Assembly: GCF_004005995.1 (NCBI RefSeq)
Contig: NZ_CP034767.1
Coordinates: 3,760,501-3,824,500, forward strand
Reading direction: 5' to 3'
DNA: 64,000 bases
Source: Devosia sp. 1566
GTDB lineage: Bacteria > Pseudomonadota > Alphaproteobacteria > Rhizobiales > Devosiaceae
The stretch's first letter is position 1. Each line of letters starts with the position of its first letter. Position numbers and translations under genes: made by a program. The notes under the pieces are model-generated. The model made no database searches. It worked only from the letters and a program-made list of their open reading frames with translations, and was not told the DNA's origin. This document shows, piece by piece, positions 15,947 to 24,483 of this stretch.

Positions 15947-18118
15947 ATGGATTCGACTTCAGCGACGTTCCTGCACGTTACGGATGCTCACATCGCTTAT
16001 GCGGGGACGGTATTGGAGCGGGATGACCGCAAGAACCCGGTCGTCGGTCTTCCGACACAAACAAGGGAGGCTGCTCTTCGGCAGGTCTTCGAGCGCCTAG
16101 CAGAGCGTTTGAAGCAAGGAGATCGCACACTCGATGGAGTGATCTTCTCGGGGGACGCACAGGACCGCGGAAGGCAGGGCGGCCATGAACTGCTGCTCGA
16201 TCTGCTGCTCAACTATTTCGGCCCCTTCGGCATAACGGAAGAGCGCATCGTCGCTACCCCAGGCAATCATGATGTCGATCGCGCCTATGATCCGGGAGTG
16301 GCAGAGCGTTACAAGGATTTCTGTGCAACTTGGCGCGATCGTGGATGTGTCGTGCCCTGGATCGATGGTGTCGATGAGGCCGGTCCCCCCGCACGCCATT
16401 CGCTTGTCGATGCCGACGGCCGCTGGGCGATTTTCCCGATCAACTCGAGCAACTGGTGCCATGCCGCTGCAGTTCTTCCTGAACCACTCGCAACCGTGTG
16501 GTCGCAGTTGCCTTACCTCGCCGCCGGGGGGAACAAGCAGATCGAGACCGACCTGCAAAAACAACTCGACGCGCTTGCCCGCTACGACATGGCGAGGATC
16601 TCGGAACCGCAGCTGGAGCAGGTGAGAAAGCTCGTTGAGGCAACGCCAGGGCCGGAGCATGGGCAGCAGCTCCGTATCGCGGTGCTACACCACCATTTGC
16701 GGGCGCCGAGTCTTAGAGAGGAGATCAAGGCGTTTGCAGACATCTCCAATCTTGAGCAGGTCAGAGGGTTTCTTCGGGACCGCGCCTTCGACGTCGTCGT
16801 TCACGGCCACAAGCATGAACATGCAGCCCAATTCGATCACATGTACGATCATGGCGGCGACAATGCCCGACGGGTATTGGTCGTTTCTGGCGCCACCTTC
16901 GAGGCCGACCGCGAAAGCGACGCCGTGCGTCTGCTGACTTTCGAAGGATTGCCCTATACCCCGTCAATTCGCATAGAGCCAATTCCGCTGCAGCGCGGCG
17001 GAGTCGATGTACCGGCCAAGCCGGCCATCACGAAGCGCCTCTGGGCGTCGGAAACCCTCACCGACGGACCAACAACCGTTCAAGGCACCGACATCGACGA
17101 AGTCTATGAGCGCGTGGTGGAGGTGGCGCGTCTGGAGGCCGAGGGCAATACGCTGGTCGTTCATCTCGATCTGCCATCCCATGAGACGGATAGCTTGCCT
17201 TTGCCCAGCAGCTATCCGATGGCTGAGCCGCTCGAGCCTGGCGCTCGCCAAGAATGGCTACGCGAACTCGTCGGCTGGTGGCAACTCAGCCGGTCCAAAC
17301 TGGAACAGCGTATGCCCTTTGTCCACGGCACCCGGCTACGCCGCTATGGCGGCAAGATCGATCAGATCGAGCGCATCAAGAAACTTCTCAGGCAAAAGGC
17401 CAGCACGCGCGCGCTCGCGGTACTAGTGGATCCGTTTCGCGACTTTACAGCCGACGGAAGCGGCGAAGAGTTTGCCTCGTTCAGTCTCGTCGAGTTCAAG
17501 CGGAGAAATCTTGGAAACGGGCGGAGCTCGGTGGAGGTAATCGCGTTCTACAGAGCACAAGAGTTTGCGCGATGGTGGCCTATAAACGTCGCTGAGCTGA
17601 GATCGCTGCAGGTCGAGGTATGCCGCCATCTCAATTTCGATGCAGGCAGAATCACTACTATTGCTGCCGATGCCCGAACGCATTCCCGTAGTCCCACACA
17701 GGTTGCTATGCCCATCGTGGATCGTTGGCTCGACCAGGCGCCCGAGCGTTTGCATGCCCTTGCCAATGCGCTCGTTCAGAGGGGCGCTCGAAACGACAAA
17801 GAGCGCGCAGCGCTTGAGGGATGGGGTCGCTGCCTTTCTGAGCTTGAGGATGTGGCAAAGAACTATAATCCGGATGGCGTGCCTGTCGCCGTAGAGGGTC
17901 TTGAGGTTCTGGCTTCGTACGTGCAGACTAGCGTCGAGGGTGACCCCGCTCTCACTAAACTGGTGCGCGAACTGACCAGACTCGCCGAGGACAATCGGGG
18001 TTTCGAGCACGGTGTACGGGATCGATCAGCCTTCGACACCTGGTCCAAGCGAACGCTGATATCCATCACGGACCTTCGCGAAATCACGGCTCAGCGCATC
18101 TCGTCAAGCACCGAGTAG
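15947..18118 (+). CDS. Calcineurin-like metallophosphoesterase fused to a thymidylate-synthase-like domain
   Basis: A 723-residue protein. Residues 8-330 hold the metal motifs in order: HVTDAHI, SGDAQDRG, PGNHDVD (Asn107-His108), HHHLRAP and HGHKHEH, so a two-metal phosphoesterase. Residues ~440-650 parallel the protein at 13078: GKIDQI at 469-474 with IKKLL, then VDPFRDF, VEVIAFYRA (Tyr535-Arg536) and PINVAELRSLQ (Asn547), then GRITTIAADAR. The position of the thymidylate synthase Cys has no Cys, so this copy may sense a nucleotide rather than modify it. The ATG at 15947 has GAGGAGA before it. It is divergent from the MazG-like gene over a 129-base gap. The fold match of the C-terminal half is by motif order. 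Confidence 0.75.
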   Translation: MDSTSATFLHVTDAHIAYAGTVLERDDRKNPVVGLPTQTREAALRQVFERLAERLKQGDRTLDGVIFSGDAQDRGRQGGHELLLDLLLNYFGPFGITEERIVATPGNHDVDRAYDPGVAERYKDFCATWRDRGCVVPWIDGVDEAGPPARHSLVDADGRWAIFPINSSNWCHAAAVLPEPLATVWSQLPYLAAGGNKQIETDLQKQLDALARYDMARISEPQLEQVRKLVEATPGPEHGQQLRIAVLHHHLRAPSLREEIKAFADISNLEQVRGFLRDRAFDVVVHGHKHEHAAQFDHMYDHGGDNARRVLVVSGATFEADRESDAVRLLTFEGLPYTPSIRIEPIPLQRGGVDVPAKPAITKRLWASETLTDGPTTVQGTDIDEVYERVVEVARLEAEGNTLVVHLDLPSHETDSLPLPSSYPMAEPLEPGARQEWLRELVGWWQLSRSKLEQRMPFVHGTRLRRYGGKIDQIERIKKLLRQKASTRALAVLVDPFRDFTADGSGEEFASFSLVEFKRRNLGNGRSSVEVIAFYRAQEFARWWPINVAELRSLQVEVCRHLNFDAGRITTIAADARTHSRSPTQVAMPIVDRWLDQAPERLHALANALVQRGARNDKERAALEGWGRCLSELEDVAKNYNPDGVPVAVEGLEVLASYVQTSVEGDPALTKLVRELTRLAEDNRGFEHGVRDRSAFDTWSKRTLISITDLREITAQRISSSTE

Positions 18119-18335
18119 GCGAGTTGCGGAGGCCGTATGATTTCGAACGGCAGCTTTCGGGTTGCGACCGTATAAAGGCAAAATAACCTGATGGGGCGCG
18201 TAACCGAACACATTCTTATGGCGACTTAGACGCTAAGTCTCGTCTAACCCAGTCTGCAGCCGCTAGCAGATTGAAGGCTTGTTGTTTATTGTCGTGTAAT
18301 AATCGTGGAGTTGGTCGTTTCAGCCGGAGTAAAAA

Positions 18336-19337
18336 TTGCGTCGCGCATATATCGGATTCTCAACGCCAATTGGCTATGACTACAAACATCTAGTCAGAAA
18401 AGCTAAGAGCGACAAGGCAGACTCTCCCAACCCAGTCCTTGTCGGCTCGATGGGCCTGTTCTTGTTGTTTGATGAGATTTGGTTTCCCTGCGCCAGCGTC
18501 TGCCCCGACAACATGCGCGACTTGCCGTACGTCCGCTACTTGGAGGACCTGAGTCCAAGCATTCCGCTCTTCCCTAACGAGATTTTGGACCGCTGGCCTC
18601 CTCCGAACGATGGCGTGTCAATCTTTGATGTGCATCCTGGAGGCTATGGGGAACTTACGGGACTTTACTATGGTCGAGCTGAGGGCGTTGATAACCATAC
18701 TCACGGCTTGTCCTGTTTCGGAGCGGACTTCCACGGAAATCCGACACCTAGCAACTTGATATTAGACCTGTATCTAGTTGACACCTTCCATGAATTGGAA
18801 CTGACGCTAGTTCTCAATGAGGCAACTGCTAGTTATGCTTTTCCGAGTGGCTTGGACTATCTTCGTGGAAGAGATGTAGGGAAGGCATTGATGCTCGCTG
18901 AGCGAGCTTTGCAGATTGTCAGCATTTACGACATCACAGGGATCAATGGTCCCTACCACCCCTTGGTACAGGAGCTTCGTGAGCACCAATACCTTTCAGC
19001 TTTCCGGAAGTGGGCAAACTGCGAGGCTACTCGCCTGGACAATCGAACCGTCGAAGATATCGTTGAAGAGCTAGATGCGACCGTCGCGGAGTTCGCTGAT
19101 CGCGCGCTCCGAAAGGCGGTTGGGGATGGGGGACTCAAACATGTCACCCTGGACGTGGCAAAAGGAATAGCCTTGGATTTGGTGCCCGGAGCGCACACCG
19201 TGTCAAATAGCCTCTCGGTAATTCGCTCGCGCACAACTGGACAAGCCCGAAAACTCAACGCGTTCATTGCCAAAACGCGGGGCCAACTTTGGAGCCAGTA
19301 CTACAGCGCCCGGCGAGCACAACAAACGTCCAAGTAG
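18336..19337 (+). CDS. Unknown protein beside the nucleotide/protease block
   Basis: A 333-residue protein that was not recognised. It begins MRRAYIGFSTPIGYDY and has LVGSMGLFLLFDEIWFP near residue 37, several Tyr/Asp-rich loops and a helical second half (LKHVTLDVAKGIALDLVPG). No signal peptide, transmembrane helix or catalytic motif stands out. The start is TTG at 18336 with CCGGAG seven bases upstream. Its base composition is visibly more AT-rich than the flanking genes, a sign of recent transfer. It is followed after 77 bases by a DUF2971 gene. Pairs of an unknown protein and DUF2971 occur in accessory regions, but no function is claimed. Confidence 0.7.
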   Translation: MRRAYIGFSTPIGYDYKHLVRKAKSDKADSPNPVLVGSMGLFLLFDEIWFPCASVCPDNMRDLPYVRYLEDLSPSIPLFPNEILDRWPPPNDGVSIFDVHPGGYGELTGLYYGRAEGVDNHTHGLSCFGADFHGNPTPSNLILDLYLVDTFHELELTLVLNEATASYAFPSGLDYLRGRDVGKALMLAERALQIVSIYDITGINGPYHPLVQELREHQYLSAFRKWANCEATRLDNRTVEDIVEELDATVAEFADRALRKAVGDGGLKHVTLDVAKGIALDLVPGAHTVSNSLSVIRSRTTGQARKLNAFIAKTRGQLWSQYYSARRAQQTSK

Positions 19338-19414
19338 TAGGCGGGAAAGCCTCTGCCTAGCACAAGCGTCCCAATATTGCAGATTATCGGACCGCCTTAG
19401 CATCGGAAGCAAGA

Positions 19415-20146
19415 ATGGCAGAACTTCGCATCTACGCCATGCCTACTTACCTCTACAGGTACCGCCCTTTACGAGACAATCTACAACGGGAGGTTCAGTC
19501 GATTGATGAGAATTATGTGTATTGCCCGACGTTTAGTTCGATGAACGACCCGATGGAGGGTAGTCATCGACTGTCACTGCGTATGCTGAGCAGTGCGACC
19601 AGCGGTAACGCACAGCAAGCGGTACTCGAGGCGCAACAGCGGTTGGGGGTAGCTTCATTCTCGGAAGTCTTCGATCATGAGCCAATGTGGGCACATTATG
19701 CGGGGCAATTCACCGGCATGTGCGTACAGTATCATACAAGGCGACTGTTACAGGGTTTGCTGTCGGATGTAGATCTCGCTCGCATGATGTACTCGGAACG
19801 GGAGCCAACCATTCTTGAGGATCGACGTACATCAGACGACCGGGCAAAGATGACGCTCTCTAACAAGACGGCGAGATGGGCAAGCGAGCGGGAGTGGCGC
19901 ATCTTCCGACCGGAAGTCGGTCGAGCTTCCTACAGCGAGAAGAAGACTGTCACCAAAATATATCTGGGTGCACGGGTATCGCCGGCCGACGAGGAACTTG
20001 TGCGTGATCTCGGCAGGCGGCATAGCATCCAAGTCACAATCATGAAGATCGACGCCTACGCCATGGAGTTCTCCAGTACTCGTCGTCTTTCGCAAAAAGC
20101 AAGAGCGGCGCTCAATCGCGCGGCGGGCACCGCCGGAAAACAATAA
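19415..20146 (+). CDS. DUF2971-family protein
   Basis: A 243-residue protein. Near the start, YLYRYRPL and then YVYCPTFSSMNDPMEG match the DUF2971 opening (LYKYR...., FNDPFE). Later VASFSEV, MWAHYAGQFTGMCVQY and SEREWRI follow in the family order. The family is common in accessory regions next to unknown partners; its biochemical role is not established. The ATG at 19415 has GGAAG nearby; an in-frame ATG at 19439, just before the family match, is an alternative. It lies 77 bases after the unknown gene at 18336 and may share its transcript. Confidence 0.75.
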   Translation: MAELRIYAMPTYLYRYRPLRDNLQREVQSIDENYVYCPTFSSMNDPMEGSHRLSLRMLSSATSGNAQQAVLEAQQRLGVASFSEVFDHEPMWAHYAGQFTGMCVQYHTRRLLQGLLSDVDLARMMYSEREPTILEDRRTSDDRAKMTLSNKTARWASEREWRIFRPEVGRASYSEKKTVTKIYLGARVSPADEELVRDLGRRHSIQVTIMKIDAYAMEFSSTRRLSQKARAALNRAAGTAGKQ

Positions 20147-20589
20147 AGCCGACTTTCGCTGCGATCGCGAAACGATTTGGCGTTTGTTCCACAACTAGAT
20201 CGACCAGACTTATCTTCGTTTTTCTTGGCGAGACGAACGTCTGCTTTCGGGCAGCGCTGGAAGCTGCTCGAACGACCGCAGTGGGGCGCTTCGCCGACGA
20301 CTAGATGAATGCCGGCGAAGCCGCTTGGTCAAATTTCAGTGGCCTCGGACGACGACAGAGCGTCGTCAACGTCTACGCTCAAGTATCGAACCCAAAGTAC
20401 TTCAGTGACGCAGATATCTGCGGCGGCGGACAGCTCTCCATAGGTGAGTGGCTTCGATACGCAGAAACCCGGTCGCAGATCTATTCAAGCGTGACGGGAC
20501 GTTCAAACCACGCCTGGTGATGACATCACAGCGACTGGACTGTCCGTCGTCAGATCATTTGGCTCAGGTTCGGTCTAGGATTAGCGGAG
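20147..20589. other. Intergenic gap left of the IS3 element
   Basis: One open frame of 71 codons (20305-20520) has no ribosome binding site and no recognisable content, so it is not called. No other structure was seen. The insertion element begins at 20590. Confidence 0.45.
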
Positions 20590-20614
20590 TGTCTTACTCG
20601 TCATTGGGTTGATG

Positions 20615-21596
20615 TTAAGCGGCGAGTTTGCGGTGCTGCAAGCGCCGATGCTGGATGGTCTGGCGTTTGATCCTTTCACGCTGTTTGATGATGGCTGCGG
20701 CCCTGCCGAAGTAGGCGTCGGCCGGGGTCACGTTGGCGAGGCTCTCGTGGTAGCGCCGGTGATTATAGTGCTCGATGAAGGCGCCGATTTGGGCCTCCAG
20801 ATCGCCGGGCAGGAAGTAGTTCTCGAGCAGGATGCGGTTCTTCATGGTGCTGGTGCCAGCGCTCGATCTTGCCCTGGGTCTGGGGATGCATTGGAGCACC
20901 CCGGACATGGCTCATGGCATTGGCTTGGATATAATCCGCAAGTTCTCCAGCGATGTAGCACGGGCCATTGTCGCTGAGCAGCCGGGGCTTGTGCTGCACA
21001 TGGACCCGATCGCTGCCTGAGGCAGCGAGGGCCATGTCCAGCGTGTCTGTGACGTCCTGGGCTCGCATGGTGCTACACAGCTTCCAGGCGATGATGTAGC
21101 GCGAGTAATCATCGAGCACGGTGGACAGGTACATCCAGCCCCAGCCGATGATCTTGAAGTAGGTGAAGTCGGTCTGCCACATTTCGTTGGGCCGCACCGT
21201 CTTGGTGTGGAATGCATCGGCGGCCTTGATCACCACATAGGCCGGGCTGGTGATCAGGTCGTGGGCCTTGAGAAGCCTGTAAACGCTGGCTTCTGAGACG
21301 AAGTAGCGCTTCTGGTCAGTGAACTGCACAGCCAGCTCGCGCGGTGATAGCTCGGACTCTTCCAGCGCCATCTCGATAATCTGGTCATGGATGGCCGTCG
21401 GGATCCGGTTCCACACCCGGCTGGGCGCAGATGGTCGATCTTCCAGTGCCTCAGGGCCGCCACCGAGGTAGCGGTCATACCAGCGATAAAAGGTCCGGCG
21501 CGGGATGCCCAGCCGGTCCAGAGTGCGCGTTGCCGGCAGGTGCGACTGCTCGACCAGATTGATGATCTCGAGCTTTTCGGATGCGGGATATCTCAT
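20615..21596 (-). pseudogene. IS3-family transposase OrfB, disrupted by a one-base insertion
   Basis: The catalytic (DDE, rve) half of an IS3 transposase. The first part, from the ATG at 21596, has a helix-turn-helix region (GIPRRTFYRWYDRY) and the integrase core with EMWQTDFTYF, STVLDDYSRYI and LLSDNGPCY. The reading breaks after KIERWHQ near 20852 and resumes in another phase with TMKNRILLENYF and IEHYNHRRYHESL up to the stop at 20615. One extra base (a C in the coding strand) around 20850-20852 explains the break; removing it restores KIERWHQTMKNR. The final catalytic Glu lies in the KIERW part. It overlaps OrfA by ATGA. Confidence 0.85.
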
Positions 21597-21967
21597 TCTT
21601 GGTCGTCCCCATCCGCGATCATACTTTTTTTGAGCAGACGGTTTTCTAGCGTCAGGTCGGCCACGCATTCCTTGAGCGCACCGGCCTCGCGGCGCAGATC
21701 CTTGACCTCGTCGCTGGTCGCAGCACGGGAAGTATCGCCCGCCAGGCGACGCTTGCCGGCTTCCATGAACTCCTTCGACCAGGTGTAAAACAGGCTTTGC
21801 GCTATGCCTTCCTTGCGGCACAGCTCGGCTATGCTGTCTTCTCCACGCAGGCCCTCGAGAACGATCCGGATTTTGTCTTCGGCTGAAAAGTGCCGGCGCG
21901 TCGCCAGGCGAATGTCCTTCACCACCTGCTCGGCAGGCTTCTTGGTGTTCGAGGATTTGGCAGTCAT
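21593..21967 (-). CDS. IS3-family transposase OrfA
   Basis: A 124-residue DNA-binding subunit. RRHFSAEDKIRIVLEGLRGE, then IAELCRKEGIAQSLFYTW, form the helix-turn-helix that recognises the element ends. The C terminus (LRREAGALKECVADLTLENRLLKKS) is the leucine-rich coiled coil used for multimer formation with OrfB. The start at 21967 has GAAGGAA six bases upstream; a longer frame to 21997 is possible. It appears intact. Confidence 0.88.
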   Translation of the reverse strand: MTAKSSNTKKPAEQVVKDIRLATRRHFSAEDKIRIVLEGLRGEDSIAELCRKEGIAQSLFYTWSKEFMEAGKRRLAGDTSRAATSDEVKDLRREAGALKECVADLTLENRLLKKSMIADGDDQE

Positions 21968-22156
21968 CTTGGTTCCTTCGTCATCCGACGAGACCAAAAC
22001 ACTCCTTAAAGCTCAACCCTAAATCTGGGACATATGTGCTGACGGCAGACAGACTGGACCACGTACCGGCAATCACAGACACCGGCACTCTTCGACTTCG
22101 AACCCCAGCGAGCAGACATCGTCCTGCGCGCTCAGTAGCCCGAGGGAAGACCCAGG

Positions 22157-24337
22157 TTACTGAGCATCCGGGAGATCATGCAACTGACTGGTTGCGGACT
22201 CGCGCACGAGCAGGTCCCAGCGGAAGAGCGCAACCGACGCCGGTGTGGCTGGCGCTGGGAAGACGTCTCGCGCCTTTGTTCCTGATGCCGAGAGCGTAAG
22301 CAGAGTCGTCAGCAGGGGGTTGGGCGGCGGATCGCCAGCTTTAGCTCTTGGCAGCCCCAGTTGTCTGAGATCCGAAAGGTCGAGTGGACGCTGGTGCGCA
22401 ACTGCATCGGCACTGATGACCATAAGCATCTCAGGGCCGTAGACCGACCTGAAGCCTCCATCCGTGAGGGGGCATTCCGAACAGAACATCGGATCCGGTT
22501 CCCACATCGTCACTCTCGCGTCCGGGGGGTTAAGACGCCTGTAGAAGACCTTGATCCCAAAGTTTGCATCCACGTAGATGACGTTGACATCCTTTGCGAC
22601 GGTCAGGCCTGTGGCCACCACCCTGACTTGAAGCCTGTCGCACTGCTTGAGGGTTGAGCGAACCGCCAGCGGCACTGGATCTAGGTAACGCGCCTCCGCG
22701 CACTCCTGCTGTGGCTTGTATGAGTTTCCTGCACCGGCAATTGCTTCAGCCGTCCAAAGACTCGCGGGGTCCGATGGGCGCAAAATTATGTCGAGTGCCA
22801 ACTGCGGACCGCCTCCACCCTGCTGTTCATAGAGAGCATTGGCAATCTTGATGAGATTCTGGGCTTTTGCCGCGCGATGCAGAATACCCGCGAGCTCCAG
22901 TGCATCTTCCCTATCGTCTCCGGAAGGGCGCCATCCGATATTGGACGGTTGCTCCGTGTCTCTCCGAAAGCCTTCGCTCCCGGCGAACCAGATCCTTCCG
23001 TTTGACAGGCCAACCATTAGGTCGGGGGAGCCAGAATCAAGTCCAATGGGCGTACTCAGGTTGCTTGAAGCAAACGTCGCCGCAGCGGTGAGCACGGCGG
23101 TCAGGGCTTCAGGTGAGCTCCCATCGAGAGGGATAGGTGCCGACAGTCGCAGGACGGTATCTAGCGACGGGGCAACGATGCGCGCGTACCGCGAACGTGC
23201 AGTGAAGCCGGCTGCGTCGCCGATGAGCACTGCACAGGTATCATCGCCGGTGACACATGTGGCCGAGACCGGCTCGAAGGTCGATGTGACCGCATCGGCC
23301 ACCCGCACGCGGACGTGTCCGAGAGACTGGTCGTTGAATGCACCTGGGTCATCGAAGACGGCGAGGATTGACCCCGGCGCGAGCCCTTGCACCAGGCCGG
23401 CGGACAGGACTCCATCGACGATCGGAAACTGCCGCACGCCCCCCGGTAGCTCCGCTTCATCAACCAGACCGGCGGTTTCGATGTAGGGTGTCTGGATCGT
23501 CCCGTCGCCCACGATGCCGGAATCGGCCATGTCCATCAGCACGCCCTCATAGAGCTGCTGATAGCTGACGCCGGCGCTCCCGTGCTTCAGCCTGTCGACG
23601 AGCTTGGTTGTGAATATGCCGTGCCAGACGGGTGCCCCGTCGGGGCCGGGTCCGAAATTGTACTCCCAGGCCCGTTCGTAAGCCTGTGCCGCATAAAAGG
23701 CGACGAGGTACCCAGCATCCTCCCCAAGCTCCGATGTGCTGGTCGTCTCCGTCATGCTCACCCTGGCTGGTTCACCCGCAGGGGGCACGTCCTTGCCGCG
23801 AAGCCGCGGGTCCGGAGCGCGCGCTCCGGATGCCGAAAAGCAGCTGTCCATGATGAGCCACACATCAACACCACGGCTTCGGATGGCGTCCAGAAAGGTC
23901 CCGATGTCGTCATCGAGCAGCGCATTCGCTATCCCCCCACGGTTGTTGTAGTGAGCATCGATGGGGAGAAATGTTTCGTCGAAACCGTCGCCCTCGTCAG
24001 CGTTCTCGTCGGAGACGCGAGTGCCGTGTCCGCTCATGTAGATCATGACGGAGTCGCCCGGCTTGATCGCGGTCAGGGTCACTTCGAACACGTTCTCGAT
24101 ATTCTCGAGTGATGGCCGTCGGGCACCATCGATAGGAGCGTCCGTCAGAACCTGAACGTTCGAATACTGGAGGTGAGGGAGGACGGAGAGCATCAGTTCG
24201 ACGTCGTTCCCCGGACCGTTCAGGTCATCCATCGCTTCGTAGTCGGCCACGCCGATGAGGACGGCGTACCGCTCCGCAAGGGCAGGAGAGGTTAGAGCGG
24301 CAAGGACTATCGCCAGAAGAACCCTGAAGATCATCAT
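22157..24337 (-). CDS. Exported caspase-like (C14) protease
   Basis: A 726-residue protein. Residues 1-21 form a signal peptide (MMIFRVLL...LTSPALA). The caspase fold follows at once: YAVLIGVADY, the Asn-Asp of GPGNDVELM, VMIYMSGHGTR with His104, and VWLIMDSCFSAS with Cys166, so the catalytic pair is complete. The remaining ~450 residues are beta-rich and not recognised. The start at 24337 has AGAGAGG upstream; an open frame to 24901 overlaps the next gene and is not protein-like. It is divergent from the second caspase-like gene (24484) over 146 bases. The signal peptide places it in the periplasm or outside, unusual for a suicide protease. Confidence 0.85.
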   Translation of the reverse strand: MMIFRVLLAIVLAALTSPALAERYAVLIGVADYEAMDDLNGPGNDVELMLSVLPHLQYSNVQVLTDAPIDGARRPSLENIENVFEVTLTAIKPGDSVMIYMSGHGTRVSDENADEGDGFDETFLPIDAHYNNRGGIANALLDDDIGTFLDAIRSRGVDVWLIMDSCFSASGARAPDPRLRGKDVPPAGEPARVSMTETTSTSELGEDAGYLVAFYAAQAYERAWEYNFGPGPDGAPVWHGIFTTKLVDRLKHGSAGVSYQQLYEGVLMDMADSGIVGDGTIQTPYIETAGLVDEAELPGGVRQFPIVDGVLSAGLVQGLAPGSILAVFDDPGAFNDQSLGHVRVRVADAVTSTFEPVSATCVTGDDTCAVLIGDAAGFTARSRYARIVAPSLDTVLRLSAPIPLDGSSPEALTAVLTAAATFASSNLSTPIGLDSGSPDLMVGLSNGRIWFAGSEGFRRDTEQPSNIGWRPSGDDREDALELAGILHRAAKAQNLIKIANALYEQQGGGGPQLALDIILRPSDPASLWTAEAIAGAGNSYKPQQECAEARYLDPVPLAVRSTLKQCDRLQVRVVATGLTVAKDVNVIYVDANFGIKVFYRRLNPPDARVTMWEPDPMFCSECPLTDGGFRSVYGPEMLMVISADAVAHQRPLDLSDLRQLGLPRAKAGDPPPNPLLTTLLTLSASGTKARDVFPAPATPASVALFRWDLLVRESATSQLHDLPDAQ

Positions 24338-24483
24338 CGAGAGCACCTCTCTTGCAGATAAATGCAACTTTACTCGAGCGCCTGATATCTTGAACAGAGG
24401 TAGAATCCTGCGCCCAGCACTGAATAGTTTTGGCGATGGACCTTGCCCGTTCGCTCTGTCGGGGCGTATCGTATTGACGATCA

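Larger units (their letters stand above)
20590..22032 (-). mobile_element. IS3-family insertion sequence, frameshifted
   Basis: A 1443-base element with orfA and orfB read leftward. The ends are imperfect inverted repeats: the left end starts TGTC at 20590 and continues with GGGTTGATGTTAAG; the right end, read inward from 22032, starts TGTC and continues with GGGTTGAGCTTTAAG. No short target repeat is visible at the outer edges (GAG on the left, TAT on the right), so one end may be off by a few bases or the site may have been rearranged. orfB carries a frameshift, so this copy is probably not mobile by itself. Confidence 0.8.

Noticed and set aside
20150-20176. Short TTTCGC/GCGAAA repeat after the DUF2971 gene
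   Set aside because: Only six base pairs and no T-run.
20305-20520. A 71-codon open frame left of the IS3 element
   Set aside because: No ribosome site, no recognisable content, next to an element end.
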